A stretch of 28,695 nucleotides of DNA from JBEKIK01 sp050013075 (GTDB taxonomy: Bacteria > Planctomycetota > Planctomycetia > Pirellulales > Thermoguttaceae), in assembly GCA_050013075.1 (NCBI GenBank), contig JBEKFZ010000054.1, forward strand, positions 1 to 28,695. Reading direction: 5' to 3'. The notes under the pieces are model-generated. The model was given only the letters and a program-made list of their open reading frames with translations. It was not told where the DNA came from and searched no databases. Numbering within the stretch: position 1 is the first letter of the stretch; each line of letters opens with the position of its first letter. Both the position numbers and the translations under genes were made by a program. Of this stretch, positions 17,297-24,532 are shown in pieces.

Positions 17297-18277
17297 GTGA
17301 AACAACGAAAACTTGGCAGTCACGGTCCGATGGTATCGGCACTAGGATTGGGTTGCATGGGCATGAGCGAGTTCTATGGTCCCGGCGACGAGGCGGAGTC
17401 GATCGCTACAATTCACCATGCCCTCGCACTGGGAATCAATTTCCTGGACACGGCCGATATGTACGGCCCTTTCAAGAACGAAGTGCTCGTGGGCAAGGCG
17501 ATCCGGGATCGTCGCAACCAAGTCGTTCTGGCGACAAAGTTCGGCAACGTAAGAACCCCGGACGGCGGCTGGGCGGGTATAAACGGACGGCCCGAATATG
17601 TACACAAGTGCTGCAATGACTCCCTCCAGCGCCTCGGGGTGAATCACATCGATCTATACTACCAACACCGTGTTGATACGACGGTCCCGATCGAAGATAC
17701 GGTGGGGGCCATGTCGGAACTCGTCCAGCATGGGAAGGTGCTGTATCTGGGCTTGTCGGAGGCGGCGCCTGCAACGATCCGCCGGGCACATGCCGTCCAT
17801 CCCATCACTGCCCTCCAAACTGAATACTCGCTCTGGAGTCGTGAACCGGAGGAGGAGATCCTCCCGACGATCCGCGAGTTGGGCATCGGCTTCGTCGCAT
17901 ATAGCCCCTTGGGACGCGGTTTCCTCACCGGTCGATTCCTCAGTCCTGATGATCTTCCAGAGGGCGATTTCCGCCGCCGTGCACCGCGATTCCAAGGCGA
18001 GAACTTCCAAAAGAATCTCAAGCTGGTCAATCGCGTGAAGGAGATCGCCGCCCAGCGGCGGGTCACGCCCAGCCAGCTCGCTCTGGCTTGGCTCCTTGCC
18101 CAGGGTAACGATGTCGTGCCGATTCCCGGAACTAAGCGGATACGTTACTTGGAGGAGAACGCTCACGCGGTAGAAATCGAATTAGATCAGAAAGATCTGG
18201 AGCGAATAAACCAGGAAGTGCCTCGCGGCGCGACTGCCGGGCAACGTTACTCCGACATGAGCACAGTCAACCGTTGA
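17297..18277 (+). CDS. Aldo/keto reductase
   Basis: This is a cytoplasmic NADPH-dependent oxidoreductase of the aldo/keto reductase superfamily, 326 residues, the usual length. The GTG start at 17297 follows GGAGGG by 6 bases and gives the family start VKQRKLGSHGPMVSALGLGC; the longer upstream frame is not conserved-looking. The catalytic tetrad is complete: D51 and Y56 in DTADMYG, K81 in ATKFG, H124 in YYQHRVD. GLSE, TEYSLWSR and IPGTKR are the expected substrate/cofactor segments. It resembles general aldehyde/ketone reductases of the YakC/AKR13 type; the natural substrate cannot be read. It has no operon partner and may be cargo or a resident gene between elements. Confidence 0.92.
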   Translation: MKQRKLGSHGPMVSALGLGCMGMSEFYGPGDEAESIATIHHALALGINFLDTADMYGPFKNEVLVGKAIRDRRNQVVLATKFGNVRTPDGGWAGINGRPEYVHKCCNDSLQRLGVNHIDLYYQHRVDTTVPIEDTVGAMSELVQHGKVLYLGLSEAAPATIRRAHAVHPITALQTEYSLWSREPEEEILPTIRELGIGFVAYSPLGRGFLTGRFLSPDDLPEGDFRRRAPRFQGENFQKNLKLVNRVKEIAAQRRVTPSQLALAWLLAQGNDVVPIPGTKRIRYLEENAHAVEIELDQKDLERINQEVPRGATAGQRYSDMSTVNR

Positions 18278-18527
18278 TCTGCGCAATGGCCGGAGTTCCA
18301 TCAATTCGGCAATGACAAGACTCTTTTGATCTATAAGACGATGGAGCACGTAATCACGCATGTGTGACCGAGGGAGTTGCGCCAGGGTCTTGTCTCTCGT
18401 AAATGGTTGGAATTTTGGGGCAAGGCGAAGGCCATTACAGCCGGAATCCGCAATTCAGACATGATTCCGAAAAAACGTATGAGTTGATGGGATGCGAAGC
18501 CCCCCTCGTCGTGCACTTCAAATTTGG

Positions 18528-18569
18528 ATCCTTTGACGGGAACCTCGACAGGCGTATGGCTTGATGAGA
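18528..18569. repeat. Dispersed degenerate repeat, copy C (TTTGAYGG family)
   Basis: CCTTTGACGGGAAC (about 18530) followed by GGCTTGATGAGAC (about 18556) repeats the paired layout of copy A, TTTGATGGAA then GGTTTGATGGGAC. It is more diverged than copies A and B. Confidence 0.35.
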
Positions 18570-18766
18570 CGCCGACTCGAAGGTGGAGCGGTTAGACGAT
18601 GCGGTCGGGCGCTGCCGGTTCAGGACCCGTCTCTGTGCCGTCTTGGGATATACGAGTAAGAGTTGTACGAGCAGGAAGAGCTAGAGAAGCGAGCCTCTCT
18701 TATTTCTTGTCCTCACAAGCCTGATGTTTGTTTGCCCCATATTCTGGACTTTTTTGCTCTGCATTT

Positions 18767-18784
18767 ACTACCCCTGACTACCCC
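18767..18784 (+). repeat. Two direct ACTACCCC octamers, possible integrase arm-type sites
   Basis: ACTACCCC occurs at 18767-18774 and 18777-18784, a 10-bp period. The same octamer, as an inverted pair, lies in the integrase leader at 4563-4579, and as GGGGTAGT with a shorter partner at 19039-19053. Together they flank the tRNA-Val fragment on both sides, the layout of arm sites around an attachment core. Function is inferred. Confidence 0.45.
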
Positions 18785-18917
18785 CGATCCCTAAAAAATA
18801 CCCCATTTCTCTGCATTTTCTTGCACTAGTTTGATACTACATGCAAAAGATATTCTCCTGCGGTAAACTTCTACCACGTTTCAACTTATAGGTGATTTTG
18901 GTGAGGGCTTTTTGGTC

Positions 18918-18959
18918 CTCACAGCGTGGAGGTCGCTGGTTCGAATCCAGTGCCGCCCA
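18918..18959 (+). repeat. tRNA-Val 3' fragment (anticodon CAC), att-like core
   Basis: The sequence begins in an anticodon loop, CTCACAG (18918-18924, anticodon CAC), followed by a T arm GCTGG-TTCGAAT-CCAGT (18935-18951), the acceptor strand GCCGCCC (18952-18958) and A. The bases before it do not pair as a 5' half, so this is not a working tRNA. It occupies the same position relative to the integrase leader as the tRNA-Gly fragment does at 4441. The intact tRNA-Val must lie outside the window. Confidence 0.7.
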
Positions 18960-18995
18960 TTGCAAACAAGTCTTTGCCGAATCGAACGTTGCGAT

Positions 18996-19073
18996 ACCTG
19001 CCGGTGGTCGGCAGTGCGGCCTATAAGTTGACGGAAAAGGGGTAGTCACTACCACCGCAAACTTAAAGGTGCG
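18996..19073 (+). promoter_or_regulatory. Integrase leader with two inverted repeats (copy 2)
   Basis: The block 18996-19037 matches 4519-4560 at 40 of 42 bases. The first inverted repeat (18998-19014) keeps pairing through a G-T change. The second, GGGGTAGT-C-ACTACC (19039-19053), keeps six of eight pairs. CTTAAAGGTGCG before ATG 19081 parallels the ribosome binding region of the first integrase. Conservation of both repeats suggests they matter for the element. Confidence 0.6.
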
Positions 19074-19080
19074 TACTGTC

Positions 19081-19152
19081 ATGACCATAAAGAATGTTTC
19101 TGTACCCAAGTATCGCTGGCACAAGGGTTACTAGGCTTATCGAATATATTTG
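19081..19152 (+). pseudogene. Tyrosine integrase remnant (5' end only, in-frame stop)
   Basis: Translation from ATG 19081 gives MTIKNVSVPKYRWHKGY, a TAG stop at 19132-19134, then AYRI before similarity ends. It parallels the start of the integrase at 4604 (MVSTKNSVPKYCLHKGSGQAYVKI). Nothing further of the integrase remains, so this is the stub left after deletion of a sister element. Confidence 0.75.
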
Positions 19153-19511
19153 ACTCGGTGTTGGTGGAAATGAGGTTTTCAATGAATGTATAAGCACGCT
19201 CAAAGTCTAGTTGGGTGCCTAGAGATTGATATGTCCAGCCAAAACCCAGCGGCCTCAAGCCATCGCTCATCTCCATCAGTTCGCGCGGCGGAACAAATCC
19301 TTGGGCCTTGTTTTCATGGCTGCAAGCCAGTTCTAAGCATCAACTTACCGAATTACAAGTTTTAAACTTATGAATGGAGCTTTGGGCCCTTTTTTCCAGA
19401 TTTATGGGATTTTTCCATTAAGATTCAATACATTACAAACGTTTAACTGTAGATAGGGAGTATATTTTTATAATTTACTAATTTTCATAATAATGGTGAT
19501 ATATATAACCT
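19150..19511. other. Gap between the integrase stub and the sigma-factor operon
   Basis: On the minus strand, about 19140-19310 reads as a protein-like stretch (QGFVPPRELMEMSDGLRPL, FGWTYQSLGTQLDFERAYTF) with no start or family I recognise; it may be one more gene scrap. From about 19370 to 19510 the DNA is very AT-rich. TATAAT occurs at 19469-19474, but no good -35 box at proper spacing was found; this is the likely promoter region of the sigma-factor gene. Confidence 0.35.
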
Positions 19512-19526
19512 GTGGGGAGGGTGGTT

Positions 19527-20060
19527 TTGGATTGCGTTGATAGTGATCGGAGTGCCTTGTTTGTTGAATTGCTTACCCAGCATCAGCGCAAATTGTACAG
19601 TTATATTTATACTTTGGTCCCTAATGTGACAGACTCGGACGATCTTCTGCAAGAAACTAATTTGGTTCTTTGGAATAAACGTTCTGAGTATAAAATGGGA
19701 ACTAATTTCTCTGCCTGGGCTTGCCGCATAGCTTATTTTAATGTGCAAAATTTTCTAAGGGCTAAAGGCCGAAGCCGTGCTTTATTCAGCGAAAAACTCT
19801 TGTCCGATATTTCAGAATTGTTGGTCGACCGCACTGAAGTGCATACGGTCTATTCCATATTAATGATCACTTGTTTAGAGAAACTTTCCTCGACAAGCCG
19901 GCAATTGCTGAAACTCTGCTATGACGGGAACGAGAGCATTCAAGAGGTGGCAAAACAAATGGGGCGACCCGTCGGCAGTATCTACAGCACTTTAAGCCAG
20001 ATTCGTCGTAAACTTTGGGAATGCGTTCAATATGCCCTTAGGGAGGAGGGTTCTCTATGA
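19527..20060 (+). CDS. ECF-type RNA polymerase sigma factor (Rhodopirellula/Verrucomicrobium family)
   Basis: The protein of about 177 residues directs RNA polymerase to a dedicated promoter set. I chose TTG 19527 because GGGGAGG (19514-19520) lies 6 bases before it; an in-frame GTG at 19512 would add five residues but has no ribosome binding site. Sigma region 2 runs from LLTQHQRKLYSYIYTLVPN through DDLLQETNLVLW and TNFSAWACRIAYFNVQNFLR, and region 4 covers KLSSTSRQLLKLCY to GRPVGSIYSTLSQIRRKLW. These are hallmarks of the sigma family that partners FecR/LamG proteins in Planctomycetota and Verrucomicrobiota. Its stop overlaps the next start by four bases (ATGA), so the two are translationally coupled. 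Confidence 0.92.
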   Translation: MDCVDSDRSALFVELLTQHQRKLYSYIYTLVPNVTDSDDLLQETNLVLWNKRSEYKMGTNFSAWACRIAYFNVQNFLRAKGRSRALFSEKLLSDISELLVDRTEVHTVYSILMITCLEKLSSTSRQLLKLCYDGNESIQEVAKQMGRPVGSIYSTLSQIRRKLWECVQYALREEGSL

Positions 20061-21700
20061 CGTCGGTTCCAGACAATATCAACCCACGAATATGGACACT
20101 CACCAATGCCGTATGCCAAGGCACGATCTCCAAAGAGGAGGCCCAAGAGTTAGAATCATTGCTAACTGCCGATCCTAGGGCACTGGAGTTTTACGTTGAC
20201 TTTCTCAAAATCAATGTCGAAATTCTGTGGTTGCTGAGTATCAAACCTCACAGCACGATAGATTCAGGCGATCAGGCGCCCCCGGCTCCTTTGGCAGCCC
20301 CTCCTGACCGGTCGCCCATCCTTGGTTTTCTAGGTGATTGGGCAAATTTTTTCAATCAGCATTCGCCTTTGTCGTACCTGTTGCTCTTTGTGATGTTAGG
20401 AATGACGATTTTTGCTTCTTCATTTTGGTTACGCAACACGCATACCGGCGTCGCGGCGGTTGAATCGCAATTCACAGCTCAAATTACATGCATGAGAGAC
20501 TGCCAATGGTCCGCGACCATGCCGGCCATGTCGGAAAGTGAGCAATTGCTGGTTGGCCAGCAATTGCAATTGGATAAAGGCCTTGTGCAAGTTACATATT
20601 ACAACGGAGCAGTGGTGCTGTTGGAGGGGCCTGTTTCATACACCGTTGATTCCCAGAACTCCGGTTTTCTCGACCGGGGGAAGTTGGTCGCCCGTGCGGA
20701 CACAAAACAATCGGGCCAATTCACCATTACTACGCCCAACGCACGTTTCGTCGATATGGGCACGGCATTCGGCGTGGCGGTGGAAGCCGAAGGCCGCGCG
20801 GCGATTGCTGTTTTCACCGGCAAGGTGATGGCCGAAGCCAAGAAGGCCGGCGGCGGCTGGACCGCACAAATAGCACTGAAAGAAGGGCAGGCGGGCATAT
20901 ACGAGAAGGCCAAATTTACGCGACAGGTATATAAAAGGAGCGATTTTCCGACACTGCAGCCCGTTCCTCCGGCTCCGTCGTCTTACGAGCGTTGGTTGGA
21001 GGCCAGTCGCGAATTACAAGGCCGCGGCGATTTAGTAGCCTATTATGATTTCCAACCCGATCTAGATGATTCAACCGTGTTGCTCAACCACTCGGCAAGC
21101 GGAGCAAAATATGACGGTGAAATCCAAAATGCAGATTTTGTTGACGGACGTTTTCCGGGAAAAAAATGCTTGGAGTTCATGGCTGCTGATTCGGGCGTAC
21201 GTGTGAATTTGCCCGACGAGTATAAACAAATGACGGTAATCGCTTGGGTGAATATCAATCAGTTGGTGAATAATTACCACGGAATTTTGACGTCCGACGG
21301 TTGGACCCAACCCGGAAATTTGCATTTTCAAATACGGAAAAACGGCCAATTAGGCCTGCACATATTCAGCGGGTGGGCGGGAGTGAATGATTATTGGTCC
21401 ACCAAGACCCTTACAGATGATTATCTTGGCCGCTGGTGCATGATTGCGGGGGTAGTCGATACGGATCAAAATTCCGTAACTATATACGTCAATGGTGAAT
21501 TCTTCGAGAAACTTCCAACCATAGGTCAAATGCTCCCCGCCCGGATCGGTTCGGCGACGATTGGCGGTTGGAATAGAGTGATACCAACAGACCCCGATTA
21601 TCCACGTAACTTTTCAGGCCGTATAGACGAATTGATGATTTTCCAAAACGCATTGACAGCGGAAAAAATCAAAAAAATCTATCAAAGCAGCCAGCCGTGA
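20057..21700 (+). CDS. FecR-domain / LamG-domain membrane protein, probable sigma regulator
   Basis: A 547-residue single-pass membrane protein. Residues 1-65 form a helical cytoplasmic domain of the kind that binds ECF sigma factors in this family (SKEEAQELESLLTADPRALE). A proline-rich linker leads to a transmembrane helix at about 105-125. Residues 165-285 are a FecR domain with the signature TPNARFVDMGTAFGV (226-240). Residues about 325-545 form a LamG-like jelly roll (LVAYYDF; MTVIAWVNI; GRIDELMIFQNALT) expected to bind carbohydrate outside the cell. The coupled start with the sigma gene suggests it holds or releases that sigma factor on sensing a ligand, by analogy with FecR systems; this is inferred. 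Two large surface proteins downstream are plausible targets. Confidence 0.88.
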   Translation: MTSVPDNINPRIWTLTNAVCQGTISKEEAQELESLLTADPRALEFYVDFLKINVEILWLLSIKPHSTIDSGDQAPPAPLAAPPDRSPILGFLGDWANFFNQHSPLSYLLLFVMLGMTIFASSFWLRNTHTGVAAVESQFTAQITCMRDCQWSATMPAMSESEQLLVGQQLQLDKGLVQVTYYNGAVVLLEGPVSYTVDSQNSGFLDRGKLVARADTKQSGQFTITTPNARFVDMGTAFGVAVEAEGRAAIAVFTGKVMAEAKKAGGGWTAQIALKEGQAGIYEKAKFTRQVYKRSDFPTLQPVPPAPSSYERWLEASRELQGRGDLVAYYDFQPDLDDSTVLLNHSASGAKYDGEIQNADFVDGRFPGKKCLEFMAADSGVRVNLPDEYKQMTVIAWVNINQLVNNYHGILTSDGWTQPGNLHFQIRKNGQLGLHIFSGWAGVNDYWSTKTLTDDYLGRWCMIAGVVDTDQNSVTIYVNGEFFEKLPTIGQMLPARIGSATIGGWNRVIPTDPDYPRNFSGRIDELMIFQNALTAEKIKKIYQSSQP

Positions 21701-21867
21701 AGTTTGTGAGATATTTAAAAATGGAAGAGGCCCTGAAGGGGCCGGAATCGTGTGAGGCTATTAGTCAGCGTTTGGAATCGTTTACGAAGTTTTTTGCCGA
21801 GAGTTTGGTTTGTATTGAGCAAATGAACGACGCTGGAGTCTATTTCATCGTTAATTTATTTTTTTAA
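21697..21867 (+). CDS. Small coupled ORF, unknown function
   Basis: A GTG at 21697 overlaps the TGA stop of the FecR/LamG gene (GTGA), giving 56 residues beginning MKFVRYLKMEEALKGPE and ending in a hydrophobic VYFIVNLFF; an internal ATG at 21721 gives 48 residues. The overlap suggests translational coupling, as between the two preceding genes. There is no family match that I recognise, and it could be a chance frame. Confidence 0.3.
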   Translation: MKFVRYLKMEEALKGPESCEAISQRLESFTKFFAESLVCIEQMNDAGVYFIVNLFF

Positions 21868-22179
21868 GTCGAGGCAGCGCGATATTGGTTGATTAATTTC
21901 TGGAAGGATGGTTTCCAGTGTATTCAACCTCTCTTTAATTAAAGTCTTTAGCTGCCGGCAAGTTTTTTCTTTTACGGCCATTCACATCGGTTGTGAAATC
22001 TTTTTCACTTGCTGCGGTATAAGACGTATGTGATTTTTTGTGCGGGTTTCGATGCCTGCATGAAATGTTGGTAAATGGAAAGAAAAAGAAATGGCAATAA
22101 TAAAGTAGTAGGCAACATGGAAAAAAAGTAGTACATGGCCAAAAATCTTTTCAACTTTAATGCAAGGAGACATGCCACA
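21868..22179. other. Leader region of the first PEP-CTERM protein
   Basis: AT-rich, without a supported gene. It holds a small inverted repeat CTGGAA/TTCCAG (about 21900-21918) and the palindrome TGCCGGCA followed by AGTTTTTTCTTTT (about 21954-21974), a weak terminator candidate. AAGGAGA (22164-22170) is the ribosome binding site of the next gene. No promoter could be assigned with confidence. Confidence 0.4.
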
Positions 22180-24324
22180 ATGCGAATTAAATTGATGTTT
22201 TTAGTTTTAGCGCTTGTAGCGCTATGTGCCGTCGCGCAAGCCGCTTCCACTTATTTTGTTGTTACTCCGGGTAATTTCTCCGATGTAAATAACTGGTGGG
22301 CCGTGACCTATGCTGGTAATGACGCTGTCATTACAGACGACAACGCTGCGGATCTCGGACTTACTTCTCCCGACCTCCCCCCCGTGGCGAGCCTGACTAT
22401 AGGCACCATCGGCGAATACGGCGATTTAGGCACGTCCGGCGCGATGACTCAATTCGACAAGACTCTGACTGTAACCAACAATATTATAATCGGCAACACC
22501 GGCGGCAGCACTGGCACGTATACCATGACCGGCGGCACGCTGAACGGCGGCAGCGACCTCCTGATCGGCAACGGCGTCGGCGGCAACGGCACGTATAATA
22601 TGGGCAACGGCACGCTGGCCGTAACCGGCAATATCAAAATCGGCGTCGCCGGCGGCACCGGCGGGTTTAATATGACCGCGACCACTGGCACGGTGACCAG
22701 TGGCAGCCTCACGATCGCCGGCGATTCCACTTCTACAGGCACGCTTGTCATGAGCGGCGGCACGCTGACCGCAAACGGCGAAACCCAGATCGGCAATGCC
22801 GGCGGCTCCGCCAATTTTACCATGACCGGCGGCACGTTCAATTTCGGTAGCTGGTTTTCCGTCGCCCGCCATTGGCCGACTACGGATCCCGTGGGCTCGT
22901 CAACTATGGATATCTCGGGCGGGACCGTCAATCACAACGCTTGGTGGATCCCCGTGGACATCGGCGAACGCGGAGTAGGCAACACAGGCACCTTGAAGTT
23001 GTCGGGCTCCGCCGTTTTTAACGTGCATGCCCTTGTACCAGGCGGCGAAGTAGGAGCCGGCGGAGACTTTAGAGTAGGCGCCGGCGATGCCGGTACAGGC
23101 GGTGGTCTAGGAGTTTTGACCATGGCCGGCAACGCCCAACTCAACCTAGGCTGGGGCAATTCAATCAATATCGGAGATACCGGAACCGATGGTCAATTGA
23201 CAATGAACGGCGGCACGCTCAATAGCGGCGGTTGGAGTGGCTGGTTTAGTCCATTGAGAATCGGCTGGGGACAGGGTGGCGGCGTTTATAGCAATGGAAC
23301 CGTCACAGTGAACAATGGAACCATAATTGTTGCCGGTCATATTCTTGTCGGCGGTCTGGGAGGAACAGGCACCGTCACGATGACTGGAGGCACAATCAAT
23401 AAAACCGCCGATCAAGGCGATGTTGTAATCGGTGCCAGCGATCCCTGGAGCACTAGCGATGTGGGTACCGGGACTTGGAACCAAAATGGCGGCACGCTTT
23501 TGAACGCCGCCAGGATTGTTATTGCCGAGAATGAGAACAACGCTGGGACCGGCACGTTCAATCTCAACGCCGGCTTGGCGCAAGCCACGGCCGTTGTGGG
23601 CGCGGGCGGCAACAGCACGTTCCATTTCAACGGCGGCACCCTACAGGCCACTGCCAGCAGCAACACCTACATGCAAGGGCTAACCCTGGCCGATGTGCAA
23701 GGCGGCGGGGCGTACATCGACACCCAAAACTTTAACATCGTTGTTGCCCAGTCACTGCTGGATGGCGGCGGCGGCGGTGGTGGATTGATTAAGTCAGGCC
23801 TCGGATCGCTCAAGCTCAACGGTATTAATACCTACACCGGCCCGACCGATGTCCTGGAGGGATCTCTGGGCGGCTCTGGCACTCTGTACAGCGGCGTTTC
23901 CCTAGTCACGCCGGGTAATCTGGTGACGGTGGAAAGTGGCGCGGCGTGTGCCCCGGGCGATCCCGCCACGTTAACCGTCGGCAACATAACCTTCGATGGG
24001 GGCTCCGTCCTAGACATCGTACTTGCCGGCGCTTCGCATGATGCACTGGATGCCACTGGTCTTCTAACCTTGAAATCAGATTCAGGAGGTGTCACACTCG
24101 ACGTGACGCTAAGTGCGTACCCCGTGCCAGGCGAGTATGACATCTTGGACTGGGGTACCAAGTCAGGAGACTTTACCACCGTGACTCTGCCGGATCTCCC
24201 CAATGAGACTTGGTCCATGAGTTATGATAAAGACACCGGAGTGCTCACCGTTGTTCCCGAGCCGGGGACGATCGTCCTGCTGTTGATGGGCGCTGTGATG
24301 CTGTATTTGCGTCGATGGCGTTAG
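22180..24324 (+). CDS. PEP-CTERM protein with autotransporter-associated beta-strand repeats
   Basis: ATG 22180 follows AAGGAGA by 9 bases and gives a clean signal peptide, MRIKLMFLVLALVALCAVAQA; the longer in-frame start at 22135 would bury it. The 714-residue protein is exported and probably surface-bound. Most of it is Gly/Thr/Asn-rich repeats of about 20-25 residues with the core IGxxGGxGxxxMxGGTL, expected to fold as a right-handed beta-helix. One autotransporter-associated repeat lies near the C-terminal third (SGLGSLKLNGINTYTGPTDV). The C-terminus is a PEP-CTERM tail: VPEP (about 692-695), a hydrophobic helix and RRWR, which is cut by an exosortase in other bacteria; no exosortase is in this window. 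It shares long modules with the next gene, so the two are recent paralogues. A strong terminator follows. Confidence 0.88.
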   Translation: MRIKLMFLVLALVALCAVAQAASTYFVVTPGNFSDVNNWWAVTYAGNDAVITDDNAADLGLTSPDLPPVASLTIGTIGEYGDLGTSGAMTQFDKTLTVTNNIIIGNTGGSTGTYTMTGGTLNGGSDLLIGNGVGGNGTYNMGNGTLAVTGNIKIGVAGGTGGFNMTATTGTVTSGSLTIAGDSTSTGTLVMSGGTLTANGETQIGNAGGSANFTMTGGTFNFGSWFSVARHWPTTDPVGSSTMDISGGTVNHNAWWIPVDIGERGVGNTGTLKLSGSAVFNVHALVPGGEVGAGGDFRVGAGDAGTGGGLGVLTMAGNAQLNLGWGNSINIGDTGTDGQLTMNGGTLNSGGWSGWFSPLRIGWGQGGGVYSNGTVTVNNGTIIVAGHILVGGLGGTGTVTMTGGTINKTADQGDVVIGASDPWSTSDVGTGTWNQNGGTLLNAARIVIAENENNAGTGTFNLNAGLAQATAVVGAGGNSTFHFNGGTLQATASSNTYMQGLTLADVQGGGAYIDTQNFNIVVAQSLLDGGGGGGGLIKSGLGSLKLNGINTYTGPTDVLEGSLGGSGTLYSGVSLVTPGNLVTVESGAACAPGDPATLTVGNITFDGGSVLDIVLAGASHDALDATGLLTLKSDSGGVTLDVTLSAYPVPGEYDILDWGTKSGDFTTVTLPDLPNETWSMSYDKDTGVLTVVPEPGTIVLLLMGAVMLYLRRWR

Positions 24325-24347
24325 ATTACGGATTGTAATGTTATTAT

Positions 24348-24379
24348 GGGCGCGTCCGTTCAGGACGCGCCCGGTTTTT
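24348..24379 (+). terminator. Rho-independent terminator
   Basis: A 10-bp perfect stem, GGGCGCGTCC (24348-24357) and GGACGCGCCC (24363-24372), with loop GTTCA, is followed by GG and TTTTT (24375-24379). It lies 24 bases after the stop codon of the first PEP-CTERM gene, so the second surface protein needs its own promoter or readthrough. Confidence 0.9.
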
Positions 24380-24532
24380 GTGGCTTCATAATCAATTTAT
24401 TTTATTATTCTACCATAAAGTCGAACAAAATCACCACAAACAACAAAAAAACTATTGCAGTTTGCCTTGGTTCATCTCATGGACAAAGGAATGATAATAT
24501 TGGTTTCTACTTAACTACAGGAGTAATATATT

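Larger units (their letters stand above)
18278..18917. other. Gap after the aldo/keto reductase; probable element end
   Basis: No gene is supported. It holds repeat copy C (18528-18569), two direct ACTACCCC octamers (18767-18784), and GTGAGG/CCTCAC (18901-18906, 18917-18922), a 6-bp hairpin touching the tRNA-Val fragment. Composition turns AT-rich after about 18700. Confidence 0.45.

Noticed and set aside
16899..17342. A 147-codon minus-strand frame upstream of the YhfC-like gene
   Set aside because: It overlaps the start of both neighbouring genes, has no family resemblance and no ribosome binding site.
18837..19124. Minus-strand frame containing ALDSNQRPPRCED
   Set aside because: This peptide is the well-known artefact of translating the antisense of a tRNA T arm (GGTTCGAATCC); it marks the tRNA-Val fragment and is not a gene.
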